Source: Flavobacteriaceae bacterium (GTDB taxonomy: Bacteria; Bacteroidota; Bacteroidia; Flavobacteriales; Flavobacteriaceae). From it: DNA of 47,355 bases. The translations under genes and the position numbers were made by a program. Every line of letters begins with the position of its first letter. Position 1 is the first letter of the stretch. This document shows positions 16,514-24,376 of the stretch, in pieces. The stretch lies in NCBI GenBank assembly GCA_947451475.1, contig CANFZC010000014.1, forward strand, positions 1 to 47,355, read 5' to 3'. The notes below the pieces were generated by a model. That model did no database searches, was not told where the DNA came from, and worked only from the letters and a program-made list of their open reading frames with translations.

Positions 16514-17443
16514 TTACAAATTCAAGACCGTAGTTTTTCCTGCGGGAGCTTTGAAGACTTTGTTGTTGATTTTGAAGTAGACGTCAAGGGCGCTATTGTT
16601 TGTAACTGTGGATTTGTTGATGGCGAACTTTAGGTTTTTGAAGGCGTTAAGGTAATCCACGATATGGATTTGGGTATCATAATAGATAGCGGGGTTGTTG
16701 GCTAAAAGTGTAAAGAACTTTTCGGTTTCGTTCCATTTGGTTGTGTCGTTGTTCATTTCCCAACTGTGTCCCCAAATGTCTAGGAGGGCCAGTTCTTTGG
16801 TTTTAAGAAAATCATCAATTACCTTATAAAAATGCGCTAGTTCTTGGGCATCTTTCTCGGGTTGGTTAGTTTCCCAGTAGGCTTTGGCGAATTGGTGCAG
16901 GGTAGGATGCCATCGTAGGTATTCTTTTGGGATTTCAAATTTGTAGCTGTCTCCGACGGTACGCGCGTATTCAATACCTAGACCATCCATTGCTTCAATC
17001 ACTTCATCATTTGTATTCCCAAAAGGATAGGCCATACCTCGCACGGGATATCCCACTAAGCGCTCAAGCTCTTTGCGATCTTCTACAATTTCGTTAATGA
17101 CGTCTATTTTGGATTGGTCTACTAAGTTGGGATGATTCGCCGAATGCACGGAAACTTCATGTCCGGCGAACAGCGTGCTGATTTCCTCTTTATTCAAGTA
17201 GGTTGGTGTACTGAGTTTGTTTGAGTTTAGGTGAAAGGTTCCTATAAGATGGTACTTATTCATGAGTTTGACGAGTTGGCGGTCTTCGGTGCGGCCATCG
17301 TCGTAGCTTAAAATCAAGGCCTTAGTTTTACCTTCTGGAAAAAGCATTTCAATTCTCAAGGCGCTGTAGGCAATCGAGGGGTTATTTTGGGCGGTACAAC
17401 AAAGACTTAAAAACAGTACAAGGGATATGAAGGTTGGTTTCAT
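16514..17443 (-). CDS. Secreted polysaccharide deacetylase (NodB-fold)
   Basis: This is a predicted exported carbohydrate esterase family 4-type enzyme. It is 309 aa with a signal peptide ending near CCTAQ. The NodB motifs are present in order: LSYDDG (motif 1, with the catalytic and metal-binding Asp pair), HSANH (motif 2, HxxxH metal ligands) and RGMAYPFG (motif 3). A later TLHQF segment and ALLDIWGHSWEMN, with its Trp and His, stand where motifs 4 and 5 would be. It may remove acetyl groups from peptidoglycan or exported glycans; the substrate is not clear. It has no close neighbour on its strand; the 339-base gap with repeats lies upstream. Confidence 0.88.
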   Translation of the reverse strand: MKPTFISLVLFLSLCCTAQNNPSIAYSALRIEMLFPEGKTKALILSYDDGRTEDRQLVKLMNKYHLIGTFHLNSNKLSTPTYLNKEEISTLFAGHEVSVHSANHPNLVDQSKIDVINEIVEDRKELERLVGYPVRGMAYPFGNTNDEVIEAMDGLGIEYARTVGDSYKFEIPKEYLRWHPTLHQFAKAYWETNQPEKDAQELAHFYKVIDDFLKTKELALLDIWGHSWEMNNDTTKWNETEKFFTLLANNPAIYYDTQIHIVDYLNAFKNLKFAINKSTVTNNSALDVYFKINNKVFKAPAGKTTVLNL

Positions 17444-17520
17444 AGGGATATTGGTTTGCTAGGGGGAATATAAATAATTTTTTAGATTATTTGTTAAGGT
17501 TGTGTAGAAATTACAATTGT

Positions 17521-17537
17521 AAAATTCCAAATTCCAA
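17521..17537 (+). repeat. ATTCCAA repeat, copy 1
   Basis: AAAATTCCAAATTCCAA is identical, over 17 bases, to the copy at 19853-19869. The two copies are 2.3 kb apart and both lie between genes. An internal 7-8 base repeat (ATTCCAA twice) makes each copy a short tandem pair. Confidence 0.6.
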
Positions 17538-17578
17538 AGTCGGCTGCCTCTTGGCTGAATGCATCGGGTATTGTTGTT

Positions 17579-17611
17579 AAACCTGTCAGGTTTTGGAAAC
17601 CTGACAGGTTT
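17579..17611. repeat. Perfect palindromic hairpin repeat
   Basis: AAACCTGTCAGGTTT and AAACCTGACAGGTTT form a perfect 15-base inverted repeat around a three-base loop (TGG). Each arm is also a palindrome by itself (AAACCTG-w-CAGGTTT). No T-tract follows, so it is not a simple terminator. From memory, similar palindromes recur between genes of many Flavobacterium genomes, which would make it a REP-like element. Confidence 0.7.
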
Positions 17612-17625
17612 GGAATACTATTGAA

Positions 17626-17691
17626 GTAAAGTCTACCTAAAGGTATAGTAAGCTTTAAGTAAACTCTATATAAACTCTGAGTAAACTCTAT
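17626..17691 (+). repeat. Degenerate 11-base tandem repeat
   Basis: Six consecutive 11-base units start at 17626. Units 4 and 6 (17659, 17681) are both GTAAACTCTAT. Unit 5 (17670) is ATAAACTCTGA, unit 1 is GTAAAGTCTAC, and unit 3 (17648) is GTAAGCTTTAA. Unit 2 is poorly conserved. The core TAAACTCT recurs exactly every 11 bases, about one helical turn. Confidence 0.6.
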
Positions 17692-17755
17692 AGGATTTTA
17701 GATTGATGATTTTTGAGTGTTGATTGCGGAGTTTTTATCGTTTTAGAGAAGGCAT

Positions 17756-17784
17756 AAAAAAAGCTCCCATTGGGAGCTTTTTTT
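17756..17784 (-). terminator. Terminator overlapping the stop codon of the small coiled-coil gene
   Basis: A GCTCCCA stem (17763-17769) pairs with TGGGAGC (17771-17777), flanked by seven A and seven T residues. Read on the minus strand it ends the small gene. Its 5' A/T arm reaches into the TAA at 17783-17785, so the hairpin begins at the stop codon. Confidence 0.85.
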
Positions 17785-18133
17785 ATTTTAGGTAGATGTA
17801 TTCTTGATATTCCATGCTGGTTTCTCGGGTTACTTTTCGCTGGTCGCGGGCTAGTTCTCTCATGGCCTCGACGCCTTTGCGTGCGCAGCGCTTTACTTTG
17901 GTCAGGCGGGTGGAAAACTCGGCTAGCTTCTTGGCATCTTCCGGGCTGAGTTTTGGTTTTATTTCTTCTAATAAGTTGGTGAACTCATGCACGATTTCGC
18001 TGTTTTGTTCGTAATCGTCTTTTAATTCCCCTAGTAATTCGTCGATTTCTTTGCTGATTTCCTTGCAGTGGTCTTCGCTTTTCTTGTGCAAGTCTTCGAT
18101 GATTTTCTTTTCTCTATTGCCAAAAAGTCCCAT
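17783..18133 (-). CDS. Small charged coiled-coil protein of unknown function
   Basis: I do not recognise this family. It is 116 aa, highly charged and almost entirely helical, with Lys/Glu heptad-like stretches (KKIIEDLHKKSEDHCKEISKEIDELLGELKDD, shown here as the character of residues 9-40) and two cysteines. There is no signal peptide or membrane segment, so it is probably cytoplasmic. I start at the ATG at 18133 (MGLFGNREKK). A GTG 42 bases earlier would sit at the predicted transcription start, since TAAATTTG lies at 18177-18184. It has its own promoter and terminator, so it is a monocistronic unit. Confidence 0.7.
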   Translation of the reverse strand: MGLFGNREKKIIEDLHKKSEDHCKEISKEIDELLGELKDDYEQNSEIVHEFTNLLEEIKPKLSPEDAKKLAEFSTRLTKVKRCARKGVEAMRELARDQRKVTRETSMEYQEYIYLK

Positions 18134-18176
18134 TGATAAATTGTTAAGGTTGGATATTGTTCCAACGCAATTCACT

Positions 18177-18184
18177 CAAATTTA
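18177..18184 (-). promoter_or_regulatory. Promoter -7 box of the coiled-coil gene
   Basis: Minus-strand TAAATTTG fits TAnnTTTG and would start a transcript near 18170, about 37 bases before the ATG at 18133. No TTG lies at the right distance upstream. Confidence 0.45.
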
Positions 18185-18233
18185 AGGAAATAAAGTGGAA
18201 TAATTGCTAAAGTGTTAATAACTTAATGGTTCC

Positions 18234-19808
18234 TTAATGCATGGCTTCACTTAGGTCTACTTTCTTTTTTCCTTTTTTAACCAGTAGGATGAAGGGGATG
18301 CAAAAGAGGAATAGTAGGCCTAGGTAGAGGAAAATGTCCATATAGGATAAGACAGTGCTTTGCTTGGTTACGCCAAAGTCTAGGATTTTGTAGGCTTTTT
18401 GAAGCGCTAGTTCCGGACTGAATCCTTTGGCCATGAAACCTCTTTGGAGTGCGTTGATTCGGTTTTGCACATTCACCTTTGTAGGGTCAAGGTGGGCGAT
18501 GAGGTTGACTCTATGGGCTTGGCTGAAACGGGCGATCAAGGTAGTGATGATGGCGATACCGAAGGAACCTCCCAGTTGGCGCATCATCCCTGTAAAGGCG
18601 GCACCTTCCCCTATACTCTTACCTTTTAGGGCGGATAGCGAAAGGGTGGTTATGGGCACGAAAAGCAACCCTAAACCTAGTCCGCGTACGATTAACGGCC
18701 AGAACATGTGTTCGGAACCCGTGTCGGGCGTCATGATGTTATGCATCCAGTAGGTGAATATGAAGAAAGCTAGAAAGCCCATGGCTACGAGGTAGGTTTG
18801 TGGCACACCGCGTTGGATTAATTTTCCAATCATGGGCATCATGAAGGCTACGGTGATGGATGAAGGCACTAGAAGAAGGCCGGCATCGGTTGCGGTCCAT
18901 CCTAAAATAGATTGGGTATAGATGGGCACGATAAAGGTTGTTCCGTACAGACCGAATCCCATGATGAAGCTCATGACGACGCCCACTTTCAGATTGCTGT
19001 CTTTGAGGACGCTTAGATTCACTATTGGGTGTTTATAGGTGAGTTCGCGCCAGATGAAGAAGAACAGACCCATAAAGCTGATGATGGACAGTCTGACAAT
19101 CCAATCATCGTTGAACCAATCGTCTTGTTGACCGTGCTCAAGGATGTATTGTAGGGAGCCAATGAAGGCGGCTAGCAGGAGGATTCCCAGCCAGTCCACT
19201 TGGTTAGCTTTTAGTTTTTCGCCGTATTTCGGACTTCTAACAAAGGTAAGTGTTAGCAGGGTCGCTACGATACCGATGGGTAGGTTGATGTAAAAGATGT
19301 AGGGCCAGGAGAAGTTGTCTACCAGGTAGCCTCCTAGTGGCGGACCGAGAGTAGGGCCTACAATCACCCCCATACCGTAGATGGCTTGTGCCGTGCCGCG
19401 TTTTTCTATAGGGTAGCTTTCGGTGATGATGGTTTGCGCGGTTACTAATAGGGCACCACCTCCAAGTCCTTGGATGAAACGGAAGGCTACTAATTCCCAG
19501 ATGTTGTCAGCATTTCCACACATGAAAGAGGCTACGGTGAAGATGATGATGGAAGCGGCAAAGTAGTTTCGGCGGCCGAACTGTTGCGATAGCCAACTGG
19601 TCATAGGGATTACGATTACGTTGGCGATAGCGTAGGCGGTGATGACCCAGGCCACATCGGTGAGGGAGGCACCAAGACTACCGCGCATATTGTTGAGCGC
19701 CACATTGACAATGGTGGTGTCTACGATCTCCAGCAGGGCACAAAGCACAGCGGTGATGGTGATGATGGTGCGGCGGAAACCGTATTCTACTAAGTCTTCT
19801 TGGACCAT
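18234..19808 (-). CDS. EmrB/QacA-type MFS multidrug efflux pump (DHA2)
   Basis: This is an inner-membrane drug/proton antiporter of the 14-helix DHA2 group. It is 524 aa. Motif D1-like sequence (LDVAWVITAYAIANVIVIPMT as a region near 48-68, preceded by LEIVDTTIVNVALNNM) and motif C-like VGPTLGPPLGG near residue 160 are as expected for drug exporters. It ends with KKGKKKVDLSEAMH. It is the last gene of a four-gene minus-strand operon with TetR, TolC-like and EmrA-like genes, so it probably forms a tripartite pump across both membranes. The substrate is not predictable from sequence. Confidence 0.93.
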   Translation of the reverse strand: MVQEDLVEYGFRRTIITITAVLCALLEIVDTTIVNVALNNMRGSLGASLTDVAWVITAYAIANVIVIPMTSWLSQQFGRRNYFAASIIIFTVASFMCGNADNIWELVAFRFIQGLGGGALLVTAQTIITESYPIEKRGTAQAIYGMGVIVGPTLGPPLGGYLVDNFSWPYIFYINLPIGIVATLLTLTFVRSPKYGEKLKANQVDWLGILLLAAFIGSLQYILEHGQQDDWFNDDWIVRLSIISFMGLFFFIWRELTYKHPIVNLSVLKDSNLKVGVVMSFIMGFGLYGTTFIVPIYTQSILGWTATDAGLLLVPSSITVAFMMPMIGKLIQRGVPQTYLVAMGFLAFFIFTYWMHNIMTPDTGSEHMFWPLIVRGLGLGLLFVPITTLSLSALKGKSIGEGAAFTGMMRQLGGSFGIAIITTLIARFSQAHRVNLIAHLDPTKVNVQNRINALQRGFMAKGFSPELALQKAYKILDFGVTKQSTVLSYMDIFLYLGLLFLFCIPFILLVKKGKKKVDLSEAMH

Positions 19809-19852
19809 AGTTCTTATTTTTTTATTCTATAAACGATTGAAATTCCAATGAA

Positions 19853-19869
19853 AAAATTCCAAATTCCAA
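19853..19869 (+). repeat. ATTCCAA repeat, copy 2
   Basis: This copy is identical over 17 bases to 17521-17537. It lies in the 69-base gap between the adaptor gene and the MFS gene. A related AAATTCCAATG sits just before it at 19840-19850. Confidence 0.6.
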
Positions 19870-19877
19870 TTTTCAAA

Positions 19878-20957
19878 TTACTTTAGTATTACATCTACGT
19901 CTACGTTCATACCGGAGCGTAGTAGTTTTACTTTTTCTTTATCGTTGTTTTCGGTAAAGTTGATTCTGATGGGTAAACGTTGTACTGTTTTCACAAAGTT
20001 TCCGCTGGCGTTGTCTGGGGGTAAAAGAGAAAATTTAGAGCCTGTTGCTGGGGAGAAAGAATGCACTTCACCTTCGAATTCGTCGCCAGGGAAGGCATCG
20101 ATTTTGAGTTTTACTTTTTGACCTTCACGCATTTTGTTGAGTTGGGTTTCTTTGAAATTGGCCACTACCCATACATCGTTGTTGTTGATTAAGTAGAACA
20201 CGGATTGTCCCGGTTGCACTAATTGTCCCGGTTGTAGGTCTACGGTAGACACTTGCCCGTCAATCGAAGCCGTCACCACAGTATAGCCTAGGTTTAAGTT
20301 GGCCGCATCCAATGCCGCTTGTGCTTTTTTCACATTGGCTGCAGCTACTAATACCTGTTTGTTACTCACATTGGTGCGAGCAGACGCTACGGTTCTTTGA
20401 AAGGCAGACGCTTTTTGTTGGTCCTGGAGGATTTGCAATTGGCTTTGCGCTTCTTGTTTGGCCGCTTCCGCTTGTTCGAATTGCTGTTTTGTAATCGAGT
20501 GATTTTTGTATAGATTGTTGTATCGCTCGAAGTCGGCCGCCGCTCTTCTCAAGCGTATTTTGGCGGTTTCTATACTGCCTGAAGCCGATTGTACATTGGC
20601 ATCAGAAACAGAAACGTTGGCTTGTGCGGTACCCGTATCGGCTTTGGCTACTTCTAGGTTGTTTTCGGCTGCTGCTAGATTGGCTTTGGCTTCTTCGACT
20701 TTCACTATGTAATCGTTATGATCAATTACGAAAAGGGTGTCCCCTTTTTTAACCACATCATTGTCTTTTACGAAAACTTTGGTAATATATCCGCCTACAC
20801 GTGGTATGATGGGATTCATTTTTTTGGCTACTTGCGCATCATCGGTCGTTTCGTGGGAAAGGGAATGGATGTATTTGTATCCGCCGTAGGTTATACCCAC
20901 CGTTAGTAAAACGATGAAGATTAGGGTGAATTTTTTATTGGTTTTTTTATTTTCCAT
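19878..20957 (-). CDS. HlyD/EmrA-type periplasmic adaptor
   Basis: This is a membrane-fusion protein joining the MFS pump to the outer-membrane channel. It is 359 aa. A single N-terminal membrane anchor (FTLIFIVLLTVGITYGGYKYI) is followed by a lipoyl-like half-motif (IPRVGGYITKVFVKDNDVVKKGD). A long alpha-helical hairpin with Ala/Gln-rich heptads covers about residues 85-200. The second lipoyl half and beta-barrel domain follow (TVVTASIDGQVSTVDLQPGQLVQPG region). It lies 14 bases after the TolC-like gene and 69 before the pump gene. Confidence 0.93.
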   Translation of the reverse strand: MENKKTNKKFTLIFIVLLTVGITYGGYKYIHSLSHETTDDAQVAKKMNPIIPRVGGYITKVFVKDNDVVKKGDTLFVIDHNDYIVKVEEAKANLAAAENNLEVAKADTGTAQANVSVSDANVQSASGSIETAKIRLRRAAADFERYNNLYKNHSITKQQFEQAEAAKQEAQSQLQILQDQQKASAFQRTVASARTNVSNKQVLVAAANVKKAQAALDAANLNLGYTVVTASIDGQVSTVDLQPGQLVQPGQSVFYLINNNDVWVVANFKETQLNKMREGQKVKLKIDAFPGDEFEGEVHSFSPATGSKFSLLPPDNASGNFVKTVQRLPIRINFTENNDKEKVKLLRSGMNVDVDVILK

Positions 20958-20971
20958 GATGTTTGCCTTTT

Positions 20972-22303
20972 TTAGTTTTGATTGATGCTTAAAGAGTTGA
21001 TTAATTTACCGTTGGCGAATTGTAGTTCGTAGTATTTCTGAGCGATATCTGCTTTAGAAAGCGCTTGGTTGATTTTGGCCTGGAGTTGTTGGTTGTCGGC
21101 TTCTAGTAAGTCGGTTGTATCCGCAAGGCTGTTGTCGTATTTGTCTTTTAGGATGCGGTAGTTCTCTGTGGCTTGTTCCAGTGCTTTTTCGTATACGGCG
21201 CTTTGTTTGAGCGAAAGTGTATAATTTTCTTTGGCTTGAAAGGCCTCTTCTTTTATTTGGTCGTTTAGTAGTGCGACTTCCACTTCGGTTTCTTTGGCTT
21301 TGCTTTGTGCTAGTTTGACCTGCTTGCTGTTTTTGAAGATGCTGGCTAAGTCATAGGAAACACCTACGCCTACGTTCATGGCATTGGTCACGGTTAGCAC
21401 GTTGTTTAGGTCAAAGGCGATGTAGCCACCCGTTAAAGAAAGTGAAGGGTAGTAGTTGCCTTTGGCTATTTTGATGCTACTTTCGGCTGCTGCTTTGCGC
21501 AGTTCCATCGCTTTTAGATCGTTTCGTTCGCCTGCGGCAGTATTGCTAAGATTGCTTTGCATATCCCTTTTGATGGCTTCAATGTCGATTTCGACGGTAG
21601 TCGTCTCGGGTAATTTTAATAGCGTTGTTAAGCGATAGTTTGCGATGGCGGTATTTTTCTTGGCATTGTCTAGCGACAATTGTATGTTGGATTCTTGCAA
21701 TTGCGCTTTTAGTAAATCATTGCGGGCGATTAGGCCGTTTTCCTCCATGGCCTTGAAGTCTTTTACCCGTTGGGTTGCCGTTTTGAGGTTATCTTCAATT
21801 AGGTCGGTTAGCTGCTGAGCCTTGTAAAGCGAAGAGAACAAAGTAATCACTTGTAGTCCTATTTCTTCTTTAGAATGCTTTTCTGCAAACGTTTCTGCCT
21901 GATACATACTTGTAGATGCCTCAATACTGTTTTTAAGCTTAAAACCATTAAAAACCGGCATGGTCATATTTACTTGACCTAACACCAGTTGGTCAATTTT
22001 TAGCGGAGCGGCATTTGAGCCACTGCCTGAGGAACTGTTGGATTGCAGGTTGGAATCCACATGGGCACTAGAGAGGCGTAGGTATTGTCCGGACGCCTTG
22101 AGACTAGGGTACTGGTTGTTTTTGGTTGTTTCTAGTTCGAGTTGGGAAGTCGTTACCTTGGTTTTGGCCAATGCAGCTTGTTCGCTATTGGTTACGGCCA
22201 TCTCAACGGCTTCCTTGAGTGTTAGTAGTTTTTTGTCTTGTGCTTGGCTGTGGGTACTGGCCAAGAGGAGTAGGGGGATGAGTAACAGGTTAAATCTCTT
22301 CAT
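20972..22303 (-). CDS. TolC-family outer-membrane efflux channel
   Basis: This is an outer-membrane channel of the tripartite pump. It is 443 aa with a signal peptide (ending HSQAQ). Two homologous repeats of long helices are typical: LTLKEAVEMAVTNSEQAALAK near the N-terminus and GERNDLKAMELRKAAAESSIKIAKGNYYPSLSL near the middle. The mid region after each repeat contains the barrel strands (VDSNLQ, GGYIAFDL). It overlaps the TetR coding region by 14 bases, so translation is probably coupled. Confidence 0.93.
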   Translation of the reverse strand: MKRFNLLLIPLLLLASTHSQAQDKKLLTLKEAVEMAVTNSEQAALAKTKVTTSQLELETTKNNQYPSLKASGQYLRLSSAHVDSNLQSNSSSGSGSNAAPLKIDQLVLGQVNMTMPVFNGFKLKNSIEASTSMYQAETFAEKHSKEEIGLQVITLFSSLYKAQQLTDLIEDNLKTATQRVKDFKAMEENGLIARNDLLKAQLQESNIQLSLDNAKKNTAIANYRLTTLLKLPETTTVEIDIEAIKRDMQSNLSNTAAGERNDLKAMELRKAAAESSIKIAKGNYYPSLSLTGGYIAFDLNNVLTVTNAMNVGVGVSYDLASIFKNSKQVKLAQSKAKETEVEVALLNDQIKEEAFQAKENYTLSLKQSAVYEKALEQATENYRILKDKYDNSLADTTDLLEADNQQLQAKINQALSKADIAQKYYELQFANGKLINSLSINQN

Positions 22304-22916
22304 AGACTAGCAATGCTTTGATGGTTTTTTGAATATGTTGGGTGAGGGTGGTGGCGATGTAATGATTATAGGCCTCCTCGGTATTTAGGTTTAGGATGTT
22401 CAGGTATAGGGGTTTGTTCATATGGAACTGGAAGTAGGTACCCATGATTATGGGTGGCAGTAGGTCGACGTTGATGTCTTTTTGGAAAGCGCCCGAGTCT
22501 TGGCCTTCTTTTATTATATTTTTGAAGGTGTCTAGATTGCTGCGTTTCATTTCGGTGAAGCTATCAAAGTTGATTTCTCTTTTTTTGGTTGAAAATTCAA
22601 AATGGACAATTTGATAGATGCAACGGTTTTTATTGATGCGACTAATGTAGAGTTCGATGAGTTTGTCTACTTTTTCAAACGGGGGTAGGTTTTCATTGTA
22701 GATGCTTTCGAGTTGCAAACGCATGTCGGCTATTCTATTTACGACGATGGCTTCTAGTAATTTTACTTTGGAGCCAAAGTAGTAGGATATCATAGCGATA
22801 TTGATGTTGGCTTTCTTGGCGATGTCCCTTATTGAAGTACCGTCAAATCCTTCTTCGGCAAACAGCTGTTCGGCTACTTGCAGAATTTCAATTTGCTTTT
22901 CGTTGAATTCGGTCAT
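22290..22916 (-). CDS. TetR-family repressor of the efflux operon
   Basis: This is a cytoplasmic transcriptional repressor of 208 aa. The N-terminal HTH domain (residues 5-50) includes GFDGTSIRDIAKKANINIAMISYYFGSK. The C-terminal part is the variable ligand-binding domain. It is the first gene of the operon, overlaps the TolC-like gene by 14 bases and is preceded by two 16-base palindromes (22947-22979), which overlap its own -7 box. Autorepression with release by a pump substrate is the likely mode. The ligand is unknown. Confidence 0.93.
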   Translation of the reverse strand: MTEFNEKQIEILQVAEQLFAEEGFDGTSIRDIAKKANINIAMISYYFGSKVKLLEAIVVNRIADMRLQLESIYNENLPPFEKVDKLIELYISRINKNRCIYQIVHFEFSTKKREINFDSFTEMKRSNLDTFKNIIKEGQDSGAFQKDINVDLLPPIIMGTYFQFHMNKPLYLNILNLNTEEAYNHYIATTLTQHIQKTIKALLVYEEI

Positions 22917-22941
22917 ACTAGTGGTTGTTATTAAACGGGTA

Positions 22942-22949
22942 CAAAGTTA
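22942..22949 (-). promoter_or_regulatory. Promoter -7 box of the efflux operon
   Basis: Minus-strand TAACTTTG fits TAnnTTTG and would start transcription about 20 bases before the TetR ATG. It shares three bases with the first TetR palindrome, so repressor binding would block it. Confidence 0.55.
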
Positions 22950-22962
22950 AACAATTGTTTAA
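22947..22962. promoter_or_regulatory. TetR operator, site 1 (perfect palindrome)
   Basis: TTAAACAATTGTTTAA is a perfect 16-base palindrome that overlaps the promoter box. A second copy starts two bases after its end. The size and symmetry suit a TetR dimer. Confidence 0.65.
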
Positions 22963-22963
22963 A

Positions 22964-22979
22964 TTAAACGATTGTTTAA
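22964..22979. promoter_or_regulatory. TetR operator, site 2
   Basis: TTAAACGATTGTTTAA is the same palindrome with one off-centre change, one base after site 1. The centre-to-centre distance is 17 bases, so two dimers could bind side by side or overlapping on different faces. Confidence 0.6.
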
Positions 22980-23108
22980 ATTGCATTTAACAGTTATTTA
23001 ATAGGGTAAAAGGGTATAGATATATTCTATAGTAAGTAGTTAAATTGCTTTAAATTATATACTTGTGCTATTTTACATCAAGTAAAATTATAAATTAAAA
23101 TAAGGTAA

Positions 23109-23678
23109 TTATGCTTCGAGCCAATTCTTTAAAATGGTCATTCCTTGTGGCGTTAAGATGCTTTCGGGATGAAATTGCACCCCTTTGACGTCATAGTTTT
23201 GGTGTCGGATCGACATGATATGGCCGTCTTCGTTTAGGGAAGTTATTACTAGTTCGTTACTGATGCTTTGCGGGTTGATGACCCAAGAATGGTAGTGTCC
23301 TGCTTCGAAAGGAGATTCGATGTTATAAAAAAGAGCGTCTGTATTATCCTTTATGGTGACTTTAGAAGAAACGCCATGAAGTACTGGTTTTAAGTTGGTT
23401 AAAGGTGAGTTAAAAACTTCAGCTATGGCTTGTAGGCCGAGACAAATGCCCAGTATGCTTTTAGAAGAAGCATAAGTTCTAATGGTTTCTTTTAGCAATC
23501 CGGCGTCAGTAGGTAATCCAGGTCCGGGAGACAGCAGTATTTTGCTGTAGGGCTTTAGATCGTCTAGTTCAAATTCGTCGTTTCGGTATACTACTACCGT
23601 TGCATTTAGCAATTCTAGGTAGTGAACTAGGTTATAGGTAAAGCTATCATAGTTGTCAATAACGGCTATTGTAATCAT
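23109..23678 (-). CDS. pabA: Glutamine amidotransferase, PabA/TrpG type
   Basis: This is a class I glutamine amidotransferase subunit that supplies ammonia for aminodeoxychorismate (folate) or anthranilate (tryptophan) synthesis. It is 189 aa. The N-terminal IDNYDSFTYNLVHYL, the nucleophile Cys in GICLGLQA and the C-terminal His-Glu pair in FHPESI are all present. No trp or other folate genes are nearby, so a stand-alone PabA, perhaps serving both pathways, is more likely than a trp-operon TrpG. TrpG cannot be ruled out by sequence alone. Confidence 0.88.
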   Translation of the reverse strand: MITIAVIDNYDSFTYNLVHYLELLNATVVVYRNDEFELDDLKPYSKILLSPGPGLPTDAGLLKETIRTYASSKSILGICLGLQAIAEVFNSPLTNLKPVLHGVSSKVTIKDNTDALFYNIESPFEAGHYHSWVINPQSISNELVITSLNEDGHIMSIRHQNYDVKGVQFHPESILTPQGMTILKNWLEA

Positions 23679-23725
23679 GTTGAAACGGGAATTGGAATTG
23701 CAAAGATGGCTAATTTTTTAAAACA

Positions 23726-23757
23726 AAAGACCCCGAAAATTTCTTTTCGGGGTCTTT
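23726..23757 (-). terminator. Terminator of the marR-nitroreductase-yceI operon
   Basis: A perfect 14-base stem, AAAGACCCCGAAAA with TTTTCGGGGTCTTT, has a four-base loop. On the minus strand it is followed by a T-rich run (TGTTTT) and lies just past the yceI stop at 23784. Confidence 0.85.
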
Positions 23758-23783
23758 CTTTTCATAGCAATTGTTCCCAAGAA

Positions 23784-24350
23784 TTAGAACTGTAGGTTAA
23801 CAGTTAAATCGAAATCATCGTTGATTGTTTTGTCGCCAAGGTTATCAAAGAAGCTACCAGAACCATATTTTATACCATATTTGGTTCGGTTTATTTTTAA
23901 TGCAGCTGTCGCTGTATTGTCTTTAGTCGTTAATTCAAAGCTTACTGGGTTTGTTATACCTTTTATGGTTAAGTCGGCCGTTACATTATAAACACCTTTT
24001 GATTTCTCACCAATTCTAGTAAATTTTAAGGTAGCGGTTGGATTTTTATCGGTACCAAAGAAATCTTCTGATTTTAAGTGACCGTTTAATTTATCTTTCC
24101 AATCTCCTGTTAAATCGGTATCAGTTAGTGAGGTCATGTCTACGGTAAAGTTACCACCAACTACTTTTCCTATTTTGAAGATTAGGGTACCTTCCTTAAA
24201 GTTAACAGTACCTGAATGTTCGCCTGTTACTTTTTTACCTAACCAAGTAATCGTACTTTTTTCAGCGTTAATTTTTTTGTTTTGAGCGGTAGCTACGGTA
24301 GTTCCAAAGGCAACTAATAGGGCAATGGCAATTGTTTTTAGGTTTTTCAT
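23784..24350 (-). CDS. YceI-family periplasmic lipid-binding-like protein
   Basis: This is a secreted protein with the YceI lipocalin-like fold that binds isoprenoid-type lipids in structural studies of relatives. It is 188 aa with a signal peptide ending in TATAQ, which fits a soluble periplasmic protein. Family features are INAEKSTITWLGKKVTGEHSG near the start, GDWKDKLNGHLKSEDFF, and the end DDFDLTVNLQF. It is the last gene of a three-gene minus-strand operon with a MarR regulator and a nitroreductase. The role is unknown; a stress response is suggested by the neighbours only. Confidence 0.9.
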   Translation of the reverse strand: MKNLKTIAIALLVAFGTTVATAQNKKINAEKSTITWLGKKVTGEHSGTVNFKEGTLIFKIGKVVGGNFTVDMTSLTDTDLTGDWKDKLNGHLKSEDFFGTDKNPTATLKFTRIGEKSKGVYNVTADLTIKGITNPVSFELTTKDNTATAALKINRTKYGIKYGSGSFFDNLGDKTINDDFDLTVNLQF

Positions 24351-24376
24351 TTTTAGATTGTTTTTAAGTTATTAGA

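Larger units (their letters stand above)
17444..17782. other. 339-base intergenic region with repeats, no gene
   Basis: No convincing coding region lies here. It holds, in order, a 17-base ATTCCAA repeat copy, a perfect palindromic hairpin, a run of 11-base tandem units and the terminator of the small gene that follows. It separates two minus-strand genes. I see no clear TAnnTTTG box for the deacetylase gene. Confidence 0.7.
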
